Assembly: GCA_900549665.1 (NCBI GenBank)
Contig: URPH01000021.1
Coordinates: forward strand, 1-54,098
DNA: 54,098 nucleotides
From: an uncultured Lachnospiraceae bacterium
Lineage (GTDB): Bacteria > Bacillota > Clostridia > Lachnospirales > Lachnospiraceae
Direction of reading: 5' to 3'
In this document: piece after piece, positions 41,149 through 49,708 of the stretch
Layout of the letters: each line of letters begins with the position of its first letter
Numbering within the stretch: the stretch's first letter is position 1
The notes under the pieces: generated by a model
The model's database searches: none
What the model was told of the DNA's origin: nothing
What the model saw: the letters and a program-made list of their open reading frames with translations, nothing else
Made by a program: the position numbers and the translations under genes

Positions 41149-43407
41149 ATGGATAATCAAAATAACCAGAATAATAATCAAAATAACCAGAACAACAATC
41201 AGAACGGACCGCAGAAGAGGCAGAGCCTTTTTATGCTGCTGATTGCTGTTTTAATTACCATTATGGGTATGAGTTTCTTTATGAATCTGATGTCAGGCGC
41301 GGATTCGGAAATTACTTACAGCGAATTTCTGAAGATGGTCAAAAATGATGAGGTCAAGAGCGTTGTCATCACAGATACTGAGATTGAGATCACACCAAAG
41401 GAAGCAAAAAAAGATGAAAACAGTCAGCCGGTCATTGCAACAAGACCGACCACGACAGTCACATATTACACCGGAAATCTGGAGGATGACAATCTGTACC
41501 AGCTTTTAGATGAGCATGATGTTGAGTACTCCAAGGAGATTCCGGACAATTCCGGTCTGGTGTTAAACTTCATTTTGACATGGATCGTGCCGGCTCTTAT
41601 TTTATATCTGCTGCTGACCTTCCTGATGCGCAAGATGGGCGGCGGTGACGGTCCCATGGGCGTTGGAAAGAGCAAGGCCAAGGTATATGTACAAAAAGAG
41701 ACCGGTGTGACCTTCAAGGATGTTGCCGGAGAGGAAGAGGCCAAGGAATCTTTGCAGGAGGTTGTTGATTTTCTGCACAATCCCGCCAAGTATACACAGA
41801 TTGGCGCCAAGCTTCCCAAGGGTGCCCTGCTTGTGGGACCTCCCGGAACCGGTAAGACATTGCTTGCCAAAGCGGTTGCCGGAGAAGCGCATGTACCGTT
41901 CTTTTCACTGACCGGTTCCGACTTTGTGGAGCTGTATGTCGGTGTGGGTGCTTCCCGTGTCAGAGATTTGTTCAAGGAAGCCAACAAAAACGCACCCTGT
42001 ATTATTTTTATTGATGAGATCGATGCGATCGGCCGGAGCCGTGATTCCAAATACGGCGGCGGCAACGAAGAAAGAGAACAGACCCTCAACCAGCTGTTGT
42101 CTGAGATGGATGGTTTTGATTCGTCCAAGGGTATCCTGATTTTGGCAGCTACCAACAGACCGGAGATTTTGGACAAGGCATTGCTGCGACCGGGACGTTT
42201 TGACAGGCGTGTCATCGTAGAAAAGCCGGATCTGAAAGGCCGTGTGGATATTTTAAAGGTACATTCCAAGGATGTACTGCTGGATGACAGTGTGGATCTG
42301 GATGCCATTGCCCTTGCTACGAGCGGTGCGGTTGGTGCCGATCTTGCCAACATGGTCAATGAAGCTGCCATCAATGCCGTAAAAGAAGGCAGAAAGGCTG
42401 TTTCGCAAAAGGATCTTTTCGGCGCAGTAGAGGTTGTCCTCGTCGGAAAAGAAAAGAAAGACCGGATCATGAGCCAGCAGGAACGAAAGATTGTATCTTA
42501 CCACGAGGTAGGTCATGCGCTGATCGCTGCACTTCAGAAAAATTCCGAGCCGGTTCAGAAGATTACGATCGTTCCCCGTACTATGGGAGCATTGGGATAT
42601 GTTATGCAGGTGCCCGAGGAAGAAAAATATCTCAATACCGAGGCAGAGCTGCATGATATGATCGTCGGATTACTCGGCGGCCGTGCAGCAGAGGATGTGG
42701 TGTTTGATTCGGTTACAACCGGCGCTTCCAACGATATTGAAAAGGCCACCGGTCTGGCGAGAAGCATGGTTACCCGCTATGGTATGAGCAAGCGGTTTGG
42801 TCTGATGGGGTTAGAAACAGTCGAAAGCCAGTATCTGGATGGACGTACCTCCATGAACTGTTCGGAGGTTACGGCAGCAGGCGTTGATGAAGAGGTCATG
42901 AAATTATTGAAGTCCTGCTACAAAGAAGCCAAGACCATGATCAAGGAAAACAGAGCTGTTCTGGATAAGCTTGCAGAACACCTGATTGAAAAAGAGACCA
43001 TTACCGGCAAAGAGTTTATGGAAATTTACTGTAAGGAAAAAGGCATTCCGGTACCGGAAAAGAAAGACCCGCTGCAGGCACAAAGAGCCGGGGCTGATGA
43101 AGCGTCTGGCAAAGAAGTGAAAGAGGAAAAAGCTGCAGACAAGCCGAAAGAGGAACAGTCAGACAAAACTGTAGTCATGGACTTCAGGGAAGTGCTTACG
43201 GAGGGCGAAGAGAAGCTGAAAGAAAGCAGTCCGTCCGAAAGCGTTACCGTTCCTTCAGATGCTGATAAACAGAAGGCAGATGAGGAAATCAAATCTGCAT
43301 CGACAGAGGAATTAGAGGATGCACAGGATCCACAGAATGCACAGGATTCACAGAAATCACAAAATGCACAGGATCCGGATGATGCCAACGATTTCAGAGA
43401 GGTATAA
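41149..43407 (+). CDS. ftsH: ATP-dependent zinc metalloprotease FtsH, with low-complexity ends
   Basis: This 752-residue membrane AAA+ protease degrades misfolded and short-lived proteins. A cytoplasmic Asn/Gln tract (1-19, two copies of a heptad QNNQNNN) precedes transmembrane helix 1 (about 26-47); helix 2 is at about 138-160. Walker A GPPGTGKT (230-237), Walker B IIFIDEID (285-292) and the zinc site HEVGH (452-456) are intact. The C-terminal 110 residues beyond the usual end (about 640) are Glu/Lys/Asp-rich, with two copies of DFREV (678-682 and the last five residues) and AQD repeats. The tail may be an adaptor contact. Confidence 0.96.
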   Translation: MDNQNNQNNNQNNQNNNQNGPQKRQSLFMLLIAVLITIMGMSFFMNLMSGADSEITYSEFLKMVKNDEVKSVVITDTEIEITPKEAKKDENSQPVIATRPTTTVTYYTGNLEDDNLYQLLDEHDVEYSKEIPDNSGLVLNFILTWIVPALILYLLLTFLMRKMGGGDGPMGVGKSKAKVYVQKETGVTFKDVAGEEEAKESLQEVVDFLHNPAKYTQIGAKLPKGALLVGPPGTGKTLLAKAVAGEAHVPFFSLTGSDFVELYVGVGASRVRDLFKEANKNAPCIIFIDEIDAIGRSRDSKYGGGNEEREQTLNQLLSEMDGFDSSKGILILAATNRPEILDKALLRPGRFDRRVIVEKPDLKGRVDILKVHSKDVLLDDSVDLDAIALATSGAVGADLANMVNEAAINAVKEGRKAVSQKDLFGAVEVVLVGKEKKDRIMSQQERKIVSYHEVGHALIAALQKNSEPVQKITIVPRTMGALGYVMQVPEEEKYLNTEAELHDMIVGLLGGRAAEDVVFDSVTTGASNDIEKATGLARSMVTRYGMSKRFGLMGLETVESQYLDGRTSMNCSEVTAAGVDEEVMKLLKSCYKEAKTMIKENRAVLDKLAEHLIEKETITGKEFMEIYCKEKGIPVPEKKDPLQAQRAGADEASGKEVKEEKAADKPKEEQSDKTVVMDFREVLTEGEEKLKESSPSESVTVPSDADKQKADEEIKSASTEELEDAQDPQNAQDSQKSQNAQDPDDANDFREV

Positions 43408-43408
43408 A

Positions 43409-43437
43409 AAAAAGGAGCTTTTATAAGGCTCCTTTTT
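43409..43437 (+). terminator. Terminator after ftsH
   Basis: AAAAAGGAGC and GCTCCTTTTT form a 10-bp stem ending in Ts, right after the ftsH stop. Confidence 0.85.
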
Positions 43438-43468
43438 CACATAGGAGATATAAATTCAGGGAGAAGCC

Positions 43469-45328
43469 ATGTTTGACATACAGGAAGAACTCAAAAAACT
43501 GCCGCACAGTCCGGGAGTTTATCTGATGCATGACAAAAACGATACCATTATTTATGTGGGCAAAGCTGTTGATCTGAACAGGCGTGTGCACTCTTATTTT
43601 CGTACCATGCACAACCGGACTGCCAAAATAGAGCGGATGATATCGCTGATCCGGTATTTTGAATATATTGTGACCGATTCGGAGTTAGAGGCGCTTGTTC
43701 TGGAAAACAACCTGATCAAGGAGCACCGGCCCAAATACAACACCCTGTTAAAGGATGACAAGACCTATCCTTATATAAAAGTGACAATGGGAGAGCCTTA
43801 TCCGAGGCTGGTCTTTTCGCGTACCATGAAAAAAGACAGGTCACGCTATTTCGGGCCATATACAAGTGCCACCGGTGTCAAGGATACCATCGAGCTGTTA
43901 AATAAGCTTTTTGATCTGCGTACCTGCAGAAAGGTGCTGCCGCGGGATATCGGCAAGGAACGTCCCTGTCTGAATTATCATATGAAGCAGTGCAGTGCGC
44001 CCTGTGCGGGAAAGGTGACGCAGGCGGAATATCACAGACAGATTGAAAAGGCACTGGAATTTTTGAACGGGCATTATGCGCCTATCCTCAATGATCTGAA
44101 AGAAAAAATGAACCGCGCCAGTGAGGAAATGGATTTTGAGGAAGCTATCCGGTACCGTGATCTTTACAATAGTGTCAAATCGGTAGCGCAGAAGCAGAAG
44201 ATCACGGAAAGCTCCGAAGAGGACAAGGATATCATTGCCATGGCAGCAGACGAAAAGGATGCCGTTGTACAGGTATTTTTTGTGCGAAGCGGCAGGCTGA
44301 TCGGCAGGGAGCATTTTTACATGACCAATGTGGCTGAGACAGAGGCGGCTGATGTACTTGGCGATTTTATCAAACAGTTTTATGCCGGTACGCCGTATCT
44401 GCCCCGTACGATCATGCTGCAGACCGAGATCGCGGATCAGGAGCTGATCGGGGAATGGCTTTCGGCAAGAAAAGGGACAAAGGTCTATCTGCAGGTTCCA
44501 AAGATCGGCAACAAGGAAAAGCTTGTCACGCTGGCGGCCAAAAATGCCCGGATGGTGCTTGACAATGACAAGGAAAGGATCCGGAGAGAGGAAGGCCGTA
44601 CGATCGGTGCCGCCAAGGAGCTTGCGGAGCTGATCGGAATTGAAAAAGCAGACCGGATCGAGGCGTTTGATATCAGTAATATCAGCGGCTTCCAAAATGT
44701 CGGTTCCATGGTTGTTTTTGAAAAGGGAAAGGCCCAGAAAAGCGATTACCGAAAGTTCCGGATCAAGTCTGTGGATGGACCAAACGATTATGCATGTATG
44801 AGAGAGGTACTGACCCGGAGATTTTTACACGGACTGGAAGAAAAGCAGCAGATGGAGGAAAAAAAGCTGGATGAGGAATTCGGCAGCTTTACGAAGTTTC
44901 CGGACCTGCTTTTGATGGATGGAGGAAAGGGGCAGGTCAATATAGCCCGGGAAGTGCTTGAGAACCTGCATATTGATATTCCGGTCTGCGGTATGGTCAA
45001 GGATGACCATCACAGGACAAGAGGGCTTTATTACAATCAGAAGGAAGTGCCGATCGCCAGGGATTCGGAAGGTTTTAAGCTGATCACCAGAGTACAGGAT
45101 GAGGCACACCGGTTTGCCATCGAATATCACAGATCCCTTCACAGAAATGAGGGAATCCATTCCATGCTGGATGATATAAAGGGCATAGGACCTGCCAGAA
45201 GAAAGGCCCTGATGCGTCATTTTAAAACAATCGAAGAAATCAAAAATGCGGATGTGGATACTCTGCTTTCCGTACCGGAAATCACAAAAAATCAGGCAGA
45301 GGAAATTTACCGTTTCTTTCACGGGTAG
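43469..45328 (+). CDS. uvrC: Excinuclease ABC subunit C
   Basis: The 619-residue nuclease makes both cuts in nucleotide excision repair with UvrA and UvrB. The N-terminal GIY-YIG domain shows SPGVYLMHDKNDTIIYVGKA (11-30). The Cys cluster region ERPCLNYHMKQCSAPCAGKV may hold an iron-sulfur cluster, as reported for other UvrC. The UVR motif region is DFEEAIRYRDLYNSV. The RNase H-like endonuclease domain has EAFDISNISG and LLLMDGGKGQVN, and the C-terminal HhH repeats GIGPARRKALMRHF follow. It leads the hprK-murB-whiA cluster, as commonly seen in Clostridia. Confidence 0.97.
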   Translation: MFDIQEELKKLPHSPGVYLMHDKNDTIIYVGKAVDLNRRVHSYFRTMHNRTAKIERMISLIRYFEYIVTDSELEALVLENNLIKEHRPKYNTLLKDDKTYPYIKVTMGEPYPRLVFSRTMKKDRSRYFGPYTSATGVKDTIELLNKLFDLRTCRKVLPRDIGKERPCLNYHMKQCSAPCAGKVTQAEYHRQIEKALEFLNGHYAPILNDLKEKMNRASEEMDFEEAIRYRDLYNSVKSVAQKQKITESSEEDKDIIAMAADEKDAVVQVFFVRSGRLIGREHFYMTNVAETEAADVLGDFIKQFYAGTPYLPRTIMLQTEIADQELIGEWLSARKGTKVYLQVPKIGNKEKLVTLAAKNARMVLDNDKERIRREEGRTIGAAKELAELIGIEKADRIEAFDISNISGFQNVGSMVVFEKGKAQKSDYRKFRIKSVDGPNDYACMREVLTRRFLHGLEEKQQMEEKKLDEEFGSFTKFPDLLLMDGGKGQVNIAREVLENLHIDIPVCGMVKDDHHRTRGLYYNQKEVPIARDSEGFKLITRVQDEAHRFAIEYHRSLHRNEGIHSMLDDIKGIGPARRKALMRHFKTIEEIKNADVDTLLSVPEITKNQAEEIYRFFHG

Positions 45329-45412
45329 TCCGTTGCGATAGCCCGTAAACTATGCTATATTAAAAATGATGGGGTTATGCATCATGTATTATTTTGGACA
45401 AGGAGAAGGAAA

Positions 45413-46345
45413 ATGGCAAGTGTATCATTAGCTAAGATTATTGAACGTTTTAAGTTGGAAAACCTGACTCCCGAGCTGGATATTTCGGAAGTTAAAATTG
45501 TACAGCCGGATATTAACAGACCTGCGCTTCAGCTGGCCGGTTATTTTGAGCATTATGAGGCAACACGTCTGCAGATCATCGGATTTGTCGAATATACATA
45601 TATGGACAGTATGGATGATGACAGAAAGGAAAAAATCTACAACAAACTGTTATCCTGTCCGATTCCGGTTATTATCTTCTGCCGGGATCTGCAGCCCGAT
45701 CCGTTGTTTTTAAAAATCGCACTTGAAAAGAAAATACCGCTTTTAATGAGCAAACAGTCGACAAGTGCTTTTACAGCCGAGATTATCCGCTGGCTCAATG
45801 TTGAGCTTGCGCCTCGTATTTCCATCCATGGTGTTTTGGTTGATGTATATGGCGAAGGTGTTCTGATCACCGGCGAGAGCGGTATCGGTAAGTCAGAGGC
45901 TGCGCTGGAGCTGATCAAGAGAGGACATCGTCTCGTAAGTGATGATGTTGTGGAGATCAGCAAGGTAAGTGATGATACACTCGTAGGACGAGCTCCCGAG
46001 ATCACCAAATATTTCATAGAGCTGCGCGGTATCGGTATCGTGGATGTCAAGACACTGTTTGGTGTTTCTGCCGTAAAGGAGACCACCTCCATTGATCTGG
46101 TCATCAAACTGGAGGACTGGGACCGGGACAAGGAATACGACAGACTGGGACTGGAAGAGGAATATACCGAATACCTCGGTAAAAAGGTAGTGTGCCACAC
46201 ACTTCCGATCAGACCCGGACGTAACCTTGCAGTAATCTGTGAGTCGGCAGCTGTCAACCATCGTCAGAAAAAGATGGGCTACAATGCCGCACAGGAATTA
46301 TATACAAGAGTACAAAATAATCTTGCTAAAAAACGCGAGGATTAA
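45413..46345 (+). CDS. hprK: HPr kinase/phosphorylase
   Basis: I start at the ATG at 45413 (AAGGAGAAGG upstream), giving 310 residues. HprK phosphorylates Ser46 of HPr and Crh when fructose-1,6-bisphosphate is high, driving CcpA-mediated catabolite repression, and removes it when phosphate rises. The P-loop GESGIGKS is at 154-161, the catalytic-region His in ISIHGVLVD (about 137-145), and the acidic pair in SDDVVEI (176-182). The conserved ELRGIGIVDVKTLFGVSAVK signature follows. Its probable substrate is encoded at the end of the same cluster. Confidence 0.96.
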   Translation: MASVSLAKIIERFKLENLTPELDISEVKIVQPDINRPALQLAGYFEHYEATRLQIIGFVEYTYMDSMDDDRKEKIYNKLLSCPIPVIIFCRDLQPDPLFLKIALEKKIPLLMSKQSTSAFTAEIIRWLNVELAPRISIHGVLVDVYGEGVLITGESGIGKSEAALELIKRGHRLVSDDVVEISKVSDDTLVGRAPEITKYFIELRGIGIVDVKTLFGVSAVKETTSIDLVIKLEDWDRDKEYDRLGLEEEYTEYLGKKVVCHTLPIRPGRNLAVICESAAVNHRQKKMGYNAAQELYTRVQNNLAKKRED

Positions 46346-46379
46346 TATTAAAATTTTTTTAATAAATAATAGGAGAAAA

Positions 46380-47318
46380 ATGATGTCAAAGTATAGTTTT
46401 GGTGTCGACGTAGGCGGCACAACAATTAAAATGGGACTTTTTGATCTGGAAGGAAACGTTTTGGATAAATGGGAGATCAAGACACGCACCGAAAACGGCG
46501 GTGTGAATGTCCTTCCCGATATCGCAGAGGCGATCAAGGCAAAGATCAGTGAAAAATCTATTGCCAAAGAAGATGTGGTCGGAGTCGGGATCGGCGTTCC
46601 GGGACCGGTTGACGACAAGGGTGTTGTATACAAATGTGTCAACCTCGGATGGGGCGTATTAAATATCAACGAAGAGCTTGGGCGGCTTCTTGACATGCCT
46701 GTCAAAGGCGGAAATGATGCCAATGTAGCTGCTTTGGGAGAAATGTGGAAAGGCGGCGGCCAGGGCTTTGAAAGCATCGTGGTTGTTACACTCGGAACAG
46801 GTGTTGGCGGCGGAATTATCATGAACGGAAAGATTTTGACCGGCGCAAAGGGAGCTGCCGGAGAAATCGGACACATTCATGTGGATGATGATGAAAAGGA
46901 CGTATGCGGATGTGGAAATACCGGATGTCTGGAGCAGTTTGCATCTGCAACAGGTGTAGTCAGACTTGCCAATCGTGCACTTGCATCAACGGATAAAATG
47001 ACGGTATTAAAGGCCGGAGAGGTCTCTGCAAAGGATGTCTGGGATGCCGTTAAAGCAGGTGATGAGGTCGCAATTGAGATAGCCGAAGAGTTCGGTCAGT
47101 ATCTTGGAAAAGGGCTTGCGGCAGTAGCCTGCGTGATCAACCCCGAGGCTTTTGTAATCGGCGGCGGTGTTTCCAAGGCCGGAACGATCCTGCTTGATTA
47201 TATCCGGAAAAACTATACACCTTATGTATTCCATGCGAGCCGGGATGTGCAGTTTACACTTGCAACCCTTGGCAATGATGCGGGAATTTATGGAGCTGCA
47301 AAGCTTGTTTTAGACTGA
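46380..47318 (+). CDS. glcK: ROK-family glucokinase
   Basis: The start is ATG 46380 or 46383; AGGAGA lies just before them. The 312-residue protein has an N-terminal ATP-phosphate motif FGVDVGGTTIKMG, the sugar-binding GGNDANVAALGEMW and the ROK zinc motif CGCGNTGCLEQFAS (zinc Cys and catalytic-region residues). VIGGGVSKAG lies near the end. No DNA-binding domain is present, so it is a kinase rather than a ROK repressor. Glucose is the likely substrate. It sits between hprK and murB, connecting sugar entry with wall precursor synthesis. Confidence 0.85.
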   Translation: MMSKYSFGVDVGGTTIKMGLFDLEGNVLDKWEIKTRTENGGVNVLPDIAEAIKAKISEKSIAKEDVVGVGIGVPGPVDDKGVVYKCVNLGWGVLNINEELGRLLDMPVKGGNDANVAALGEMWKGGGQGFESIVVVTLGTGVGGGIIMNGKILTGAKGAAGEIGHIHVDDDEKDVCGCGNTGCLEQFASATGVVRLANRALASTDKMTVLKAGEVSAKDVWDAVKAGDEVAIEIAEEFGQYLGKGLAAVACVINPEAFVIGGGVSKAGTILLDYIRKNYTPYVFHASRDVQFTLATLGNDAGIYGAAKLVLD

Positions 47319-47406
47319 TACGGATATTGGTCCAAAGCACAATTGGTCTGACACCGGTATCTTTTTGCCGGAATGGTCATACTATATTTAAAAATAAGAA
47401 GAGGCA

Positions 47407-48330
47407 GTGGGTGGACAGTTGGATAAGGCATTAATCGAATTTTTACAGACAAAGGTGCCGGATGAATGTATTTTTGCAGACGAACCGATGGATAAGCATA
47501 CGACCTTCCGTGTGGGCGGATGTGCCGACTGCTATGTTGAGATTGGCAAAGTAGAGGAGCTGTCGGCGATCATCAAGTATCTGAAACAGACAGAAAGAGA
47601 CTATTTTGTGTTGGGCAATGGAAGCAACGTCCTGTTTGGAGACAAGGGCTTTCGAGGGCTTGTTTTACATCTTGGACGGCGCTTTTCCGATATACAGGTC
47701 AAAGACAATACGATCAGGGCACAGGCAGGAGCCATGCTTACGACTGTGGCAAGGACTGCATGGGAGCACGCGCTGACCGGAATGGAATTTGCAGCCGGGA
47801 TACCGGGAACGGTAGGCGGAGCGGTTGTGATGAATGCCGGAGCATATGACGGAGAAATGAAACAGGTCGTACAGACGGTCACGGTATTGAGCGAATCCGG
47901 TGAGATTATGGAGCTTTCCAACAACAATATGCAGTTTTCATACCGCAACAGTATTATCAAAAACAGACCGTTTATTGTTTTGGAGACGGAGTTTTCCCTG
48001 CAGGAAGGAAATGCAGATGAGATCCGGGCAAAGATGGACGATTTTAACGAAAGGCGGCGCAGCAAACAGCCATTGGAGTATCCGAGTGCCGGAAGCACAT
48101 TCAAGAGGCCGGAAGGATACTTTGCCGGAAAGCTGATCATGGATGCAGGGCTTCGTGGCTACAGCATCGGTGGAGCGCAGGTATCGGAAAAGCATTGTGG
48201 TTTTATCATCAATAAAAGCAATGCGACAGCCGCTGATATCACGGAACTGATGGATGAGGTGACCGAAAAAGTAAAGAGACGCTTTTCTGTGACACTTGAG
48301 CCGGAAGTGGTCCGGGTTGGCGATTTTTAG
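47407..48330 (+). CDS. murB: UDP-N-acetylmuramate dehydrogenase MurB
   Basis: The 307-residue FAD enzyme reduces UDP-GlcNAc-enolpyruvate to UDP-MurNAc. FAD-site motifs KHTTFRVGG, LGNGSNVLF and GIPGTVGGAVVMNAGAYDGE are present. The catalytic serine lies in YPSAGSTFKRP and the C-terminal Glu in LEPEVVRVG. This is the type II MurB form of Firmicutes. The start is GTG at 47407, though the ribosome binding site AAGAGG is rather close; TTG at 47419 is an alternative. It precedes whiA by 24 bases. Confidence 0.95.
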   Translation: MGGQLDKALIEFLQTKVPDECIFADEPMDKHTTFRVGGCADCYVEIGKVEELSAIIKYLKQTERDYFVLGNGSNVLFGDKGFRGLVLHLGRRFSDIQVKDNTIRAQAGAMLTTVARTAWEHALTGMEFAAGIPGTVGGAVVMNAGAYDGEMKQVVQTVTVLSESGEIMELSNNNMQFSYRNSIIKNRPFIVLETEFSLQEGNADEIRAKMDDFNERRRSKQPLEYPSAGSTFKRPEGYFAGKLIMDAGLRGYSIGGAQVSEKHCGFIINKSNATAADITELMDEVTEKVKRRFSVTLEPEVVRVGDF

Positions 48331-48354
48331 TATACAACGATAAAAGGTGATTCT

Positions 48355-49299
48355 ATGTCATTTTCCGGAGATGTAAAAGAAGAGCTGTTGTCGGTTAATG
48401 GCAATGGACGACATTGTCAGATAGCAGAGCTTGCCGCTGTTTTTTCCTGCTGCGGATTTGCCCGGATGGATCGTTTTGGGCAGATGCAGATCGGAATTGC
48501 CGCGGAAAACAAGGCGATTATTACAAAAAGCTTTACATTAATCAAAAAAACATTTAATATATATTCTGATATTCTGATAAAAAAACATAATTTTTCAAAC
48601 AAGATTTTTTCCTATAAGCTGTGTATACAGGATAAGGAAGAAATTGAGCAGATCCTTATGGCGGTCAAAAAGTACAATGGATCGGAATTGCCGCAGCTGC
48701 GACAGCCGGTTGATCCGCTCCTGCTTAAAAAGGACTGTTGCCGGAGGGCTTTTATCCGTGGAACTTATCTGGCGGTCGGCTCCATGAGCAATCCGGAAAA
48801 AGGGTATCACATGGAGTTTGTTTTTGACAGGCAGGGTATGGCAGATGATTTTATCAAAAATCTCAATACCTTTTCCATAGATGCCAAGATGGTGATCCGC
48901 AAAAAGAATTATGTTGTGTATATCAAAGAGGGAGAAGAAATTGTGGATATGCTCAATATCATGGGCGCACATATTTCCCTTATGAATCTTGAGAATACCC
49001 GCATTGTTAAAGATATGCGGAATTCTATAAACCGCAGAGTAAACTGTGAGACGGCTAATATCGCCAAGACGGTAAATGCCGCAGCCAGACAGGTGGAAGA
49101 TATTTTATTTATCCGGAAGGTTTACGGACTACATAAGCTGCCGGATAATCTGAGACAGGTGGCGGAGGTAAGACTTTCTTATCCGGAAGCGTCATTGGTG
49201 GAACTGTCCCGGTTGATGGATCCGCCTGTAGGCAAATCAGGAGTGAATCACAGATTACGGAAGTTAAGTGAGCTTGCAGAGAGATTAAGAGTGAATTAG
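48355..49299 (+). CDS. whiA: DNA-binding protein WhiA
   Basis: The 314-residue protein has a degenerate LAGLIDADG homing-endonuclease-like N-terminal domain (FSGDVKEELLSV, CCRRAFIRGTYLAVGSMSNPEK) and a C-terminal helix-turn-helix with NLRQVAEVRLSYPEASLVEL, then SGVNHRLRKLSELAERLR. In Bacillus WhiA affects cell division and chromosome segregation; in Streptomyces it regulates sporulation genes. The downstream neighbour is an HPr-like protein 11 bases away, the same order as yvcL-crh in Bacillus subtilis. Confidence 0.95.
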   Translation: MSFSGDVKEELLSVNGNGRHCQIAELAAVFSCCGFARMDRFGQMQIGIAAENKAIITKSFTLIKKTFNIYSDILIKKHNFSNKIFSYKLCIQDKEEIEQILMAVKKYNGSELPQLRQPVDPLLLKKDCCRRAFIRGTYLAVGSMSNPEKGYHMEFVFDRQGMADDFIKNLNTFSIDAKMVIRKKNYVVYIKEGEEIVDMLNIMGAHISLMNLENTRIVKDMRNSINRRVNCETANIAKTVNAAARQVEDILFIRKVYGLHKLPDNLRQVAEVRLSYPEASLVELSRLMDPPVGKSGVNHRLRKLSELAERLRVN

Positions 49300-49310
49300 G
49301 AGGTCAAGGA

Positions 49311-49571
49311 ATGATTCAGAAATCTATGCAAATTCAATTGGCAAACGGGCTGGAAGCAAGACCGGTCGCAGTTCTTGTTCAGAAAGCCAGTATGTTTGAC
49401 AGCAATATTTACATTGAATCAGAAGGCAAAAAGGTAAACGCAAAGAGCATTATGGGAATGATGAGTCTGGGACTCAATGCAGGGGAAGAGGTTACTGTTA
49501 TTGCCGAAGGTGCAGATGAAGGTGCTGCCGTTGATAGTCTTGAAGAATATATCAGCGGAAATGCAAAATAA
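49311..49571 (+). CDS. crh: Crh-like HPr-family regulatory protein (Glu at position 15)
   Basis: This 86-residue protein has the HPr fold pattern. The active-site motif reads ANGLEARPVA, so the phosphoryl-accepting His15 is replaced by Glu15. The regulatory Ser46 is kept at exactly position 46 in VNAKSIMGMMSLGL. It therefore cannot carry phosphate for the sugar phosphotransferase system but could be phosphorylated by HprK, encoded in the same cluster. Bacillus Crh has Gln15 and is likewise encoded right after whiA (yvcL). The inferred role is a CcpA co-regulator. A true HPr must be elsewhere if the organism has a phosphotransferase system. Confidence 0.8.
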   Translation: MIQKSMQIQLANGLEARPVAVLVQKASMFDSNIYIESEGKKVNAKSIMGMMSLGLNAGEEVTVIAEGADEGAAVDSLEEYISGNAK

Positions 49572-49597
49572 TGTAAGCTCACGACAATACGAGAATT

Positions 49598-49630
49598 AGG
49601 CTATCGCATTTTATGCGACAGCCTTTCTTA
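49598..49630 (+). terminator. Terminator after the hprK-whiA-crh cluster
   Basis: AGGCTATCGCAT pairs with ATGCGACAGCCT (one mismatch) around TTT and is followed by TTCTT. Confidence 0.8.
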
Positions 49631-49708
49631 AGTTATTGTAGGAAAATGCGGATGCATGATCAGATGCAAATGGGAAATAAATAAAAAATATTGTAGTAGA
49701 AAGGATGG

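Noticed and set aside
41466..42470. Long antisense open frame (334 codons) inside ftsH
   Set aside because: It is rich in Ser and Thr from reversed common codons, has no ribosome binding site and overlaps the conserved ATPase domain completely.
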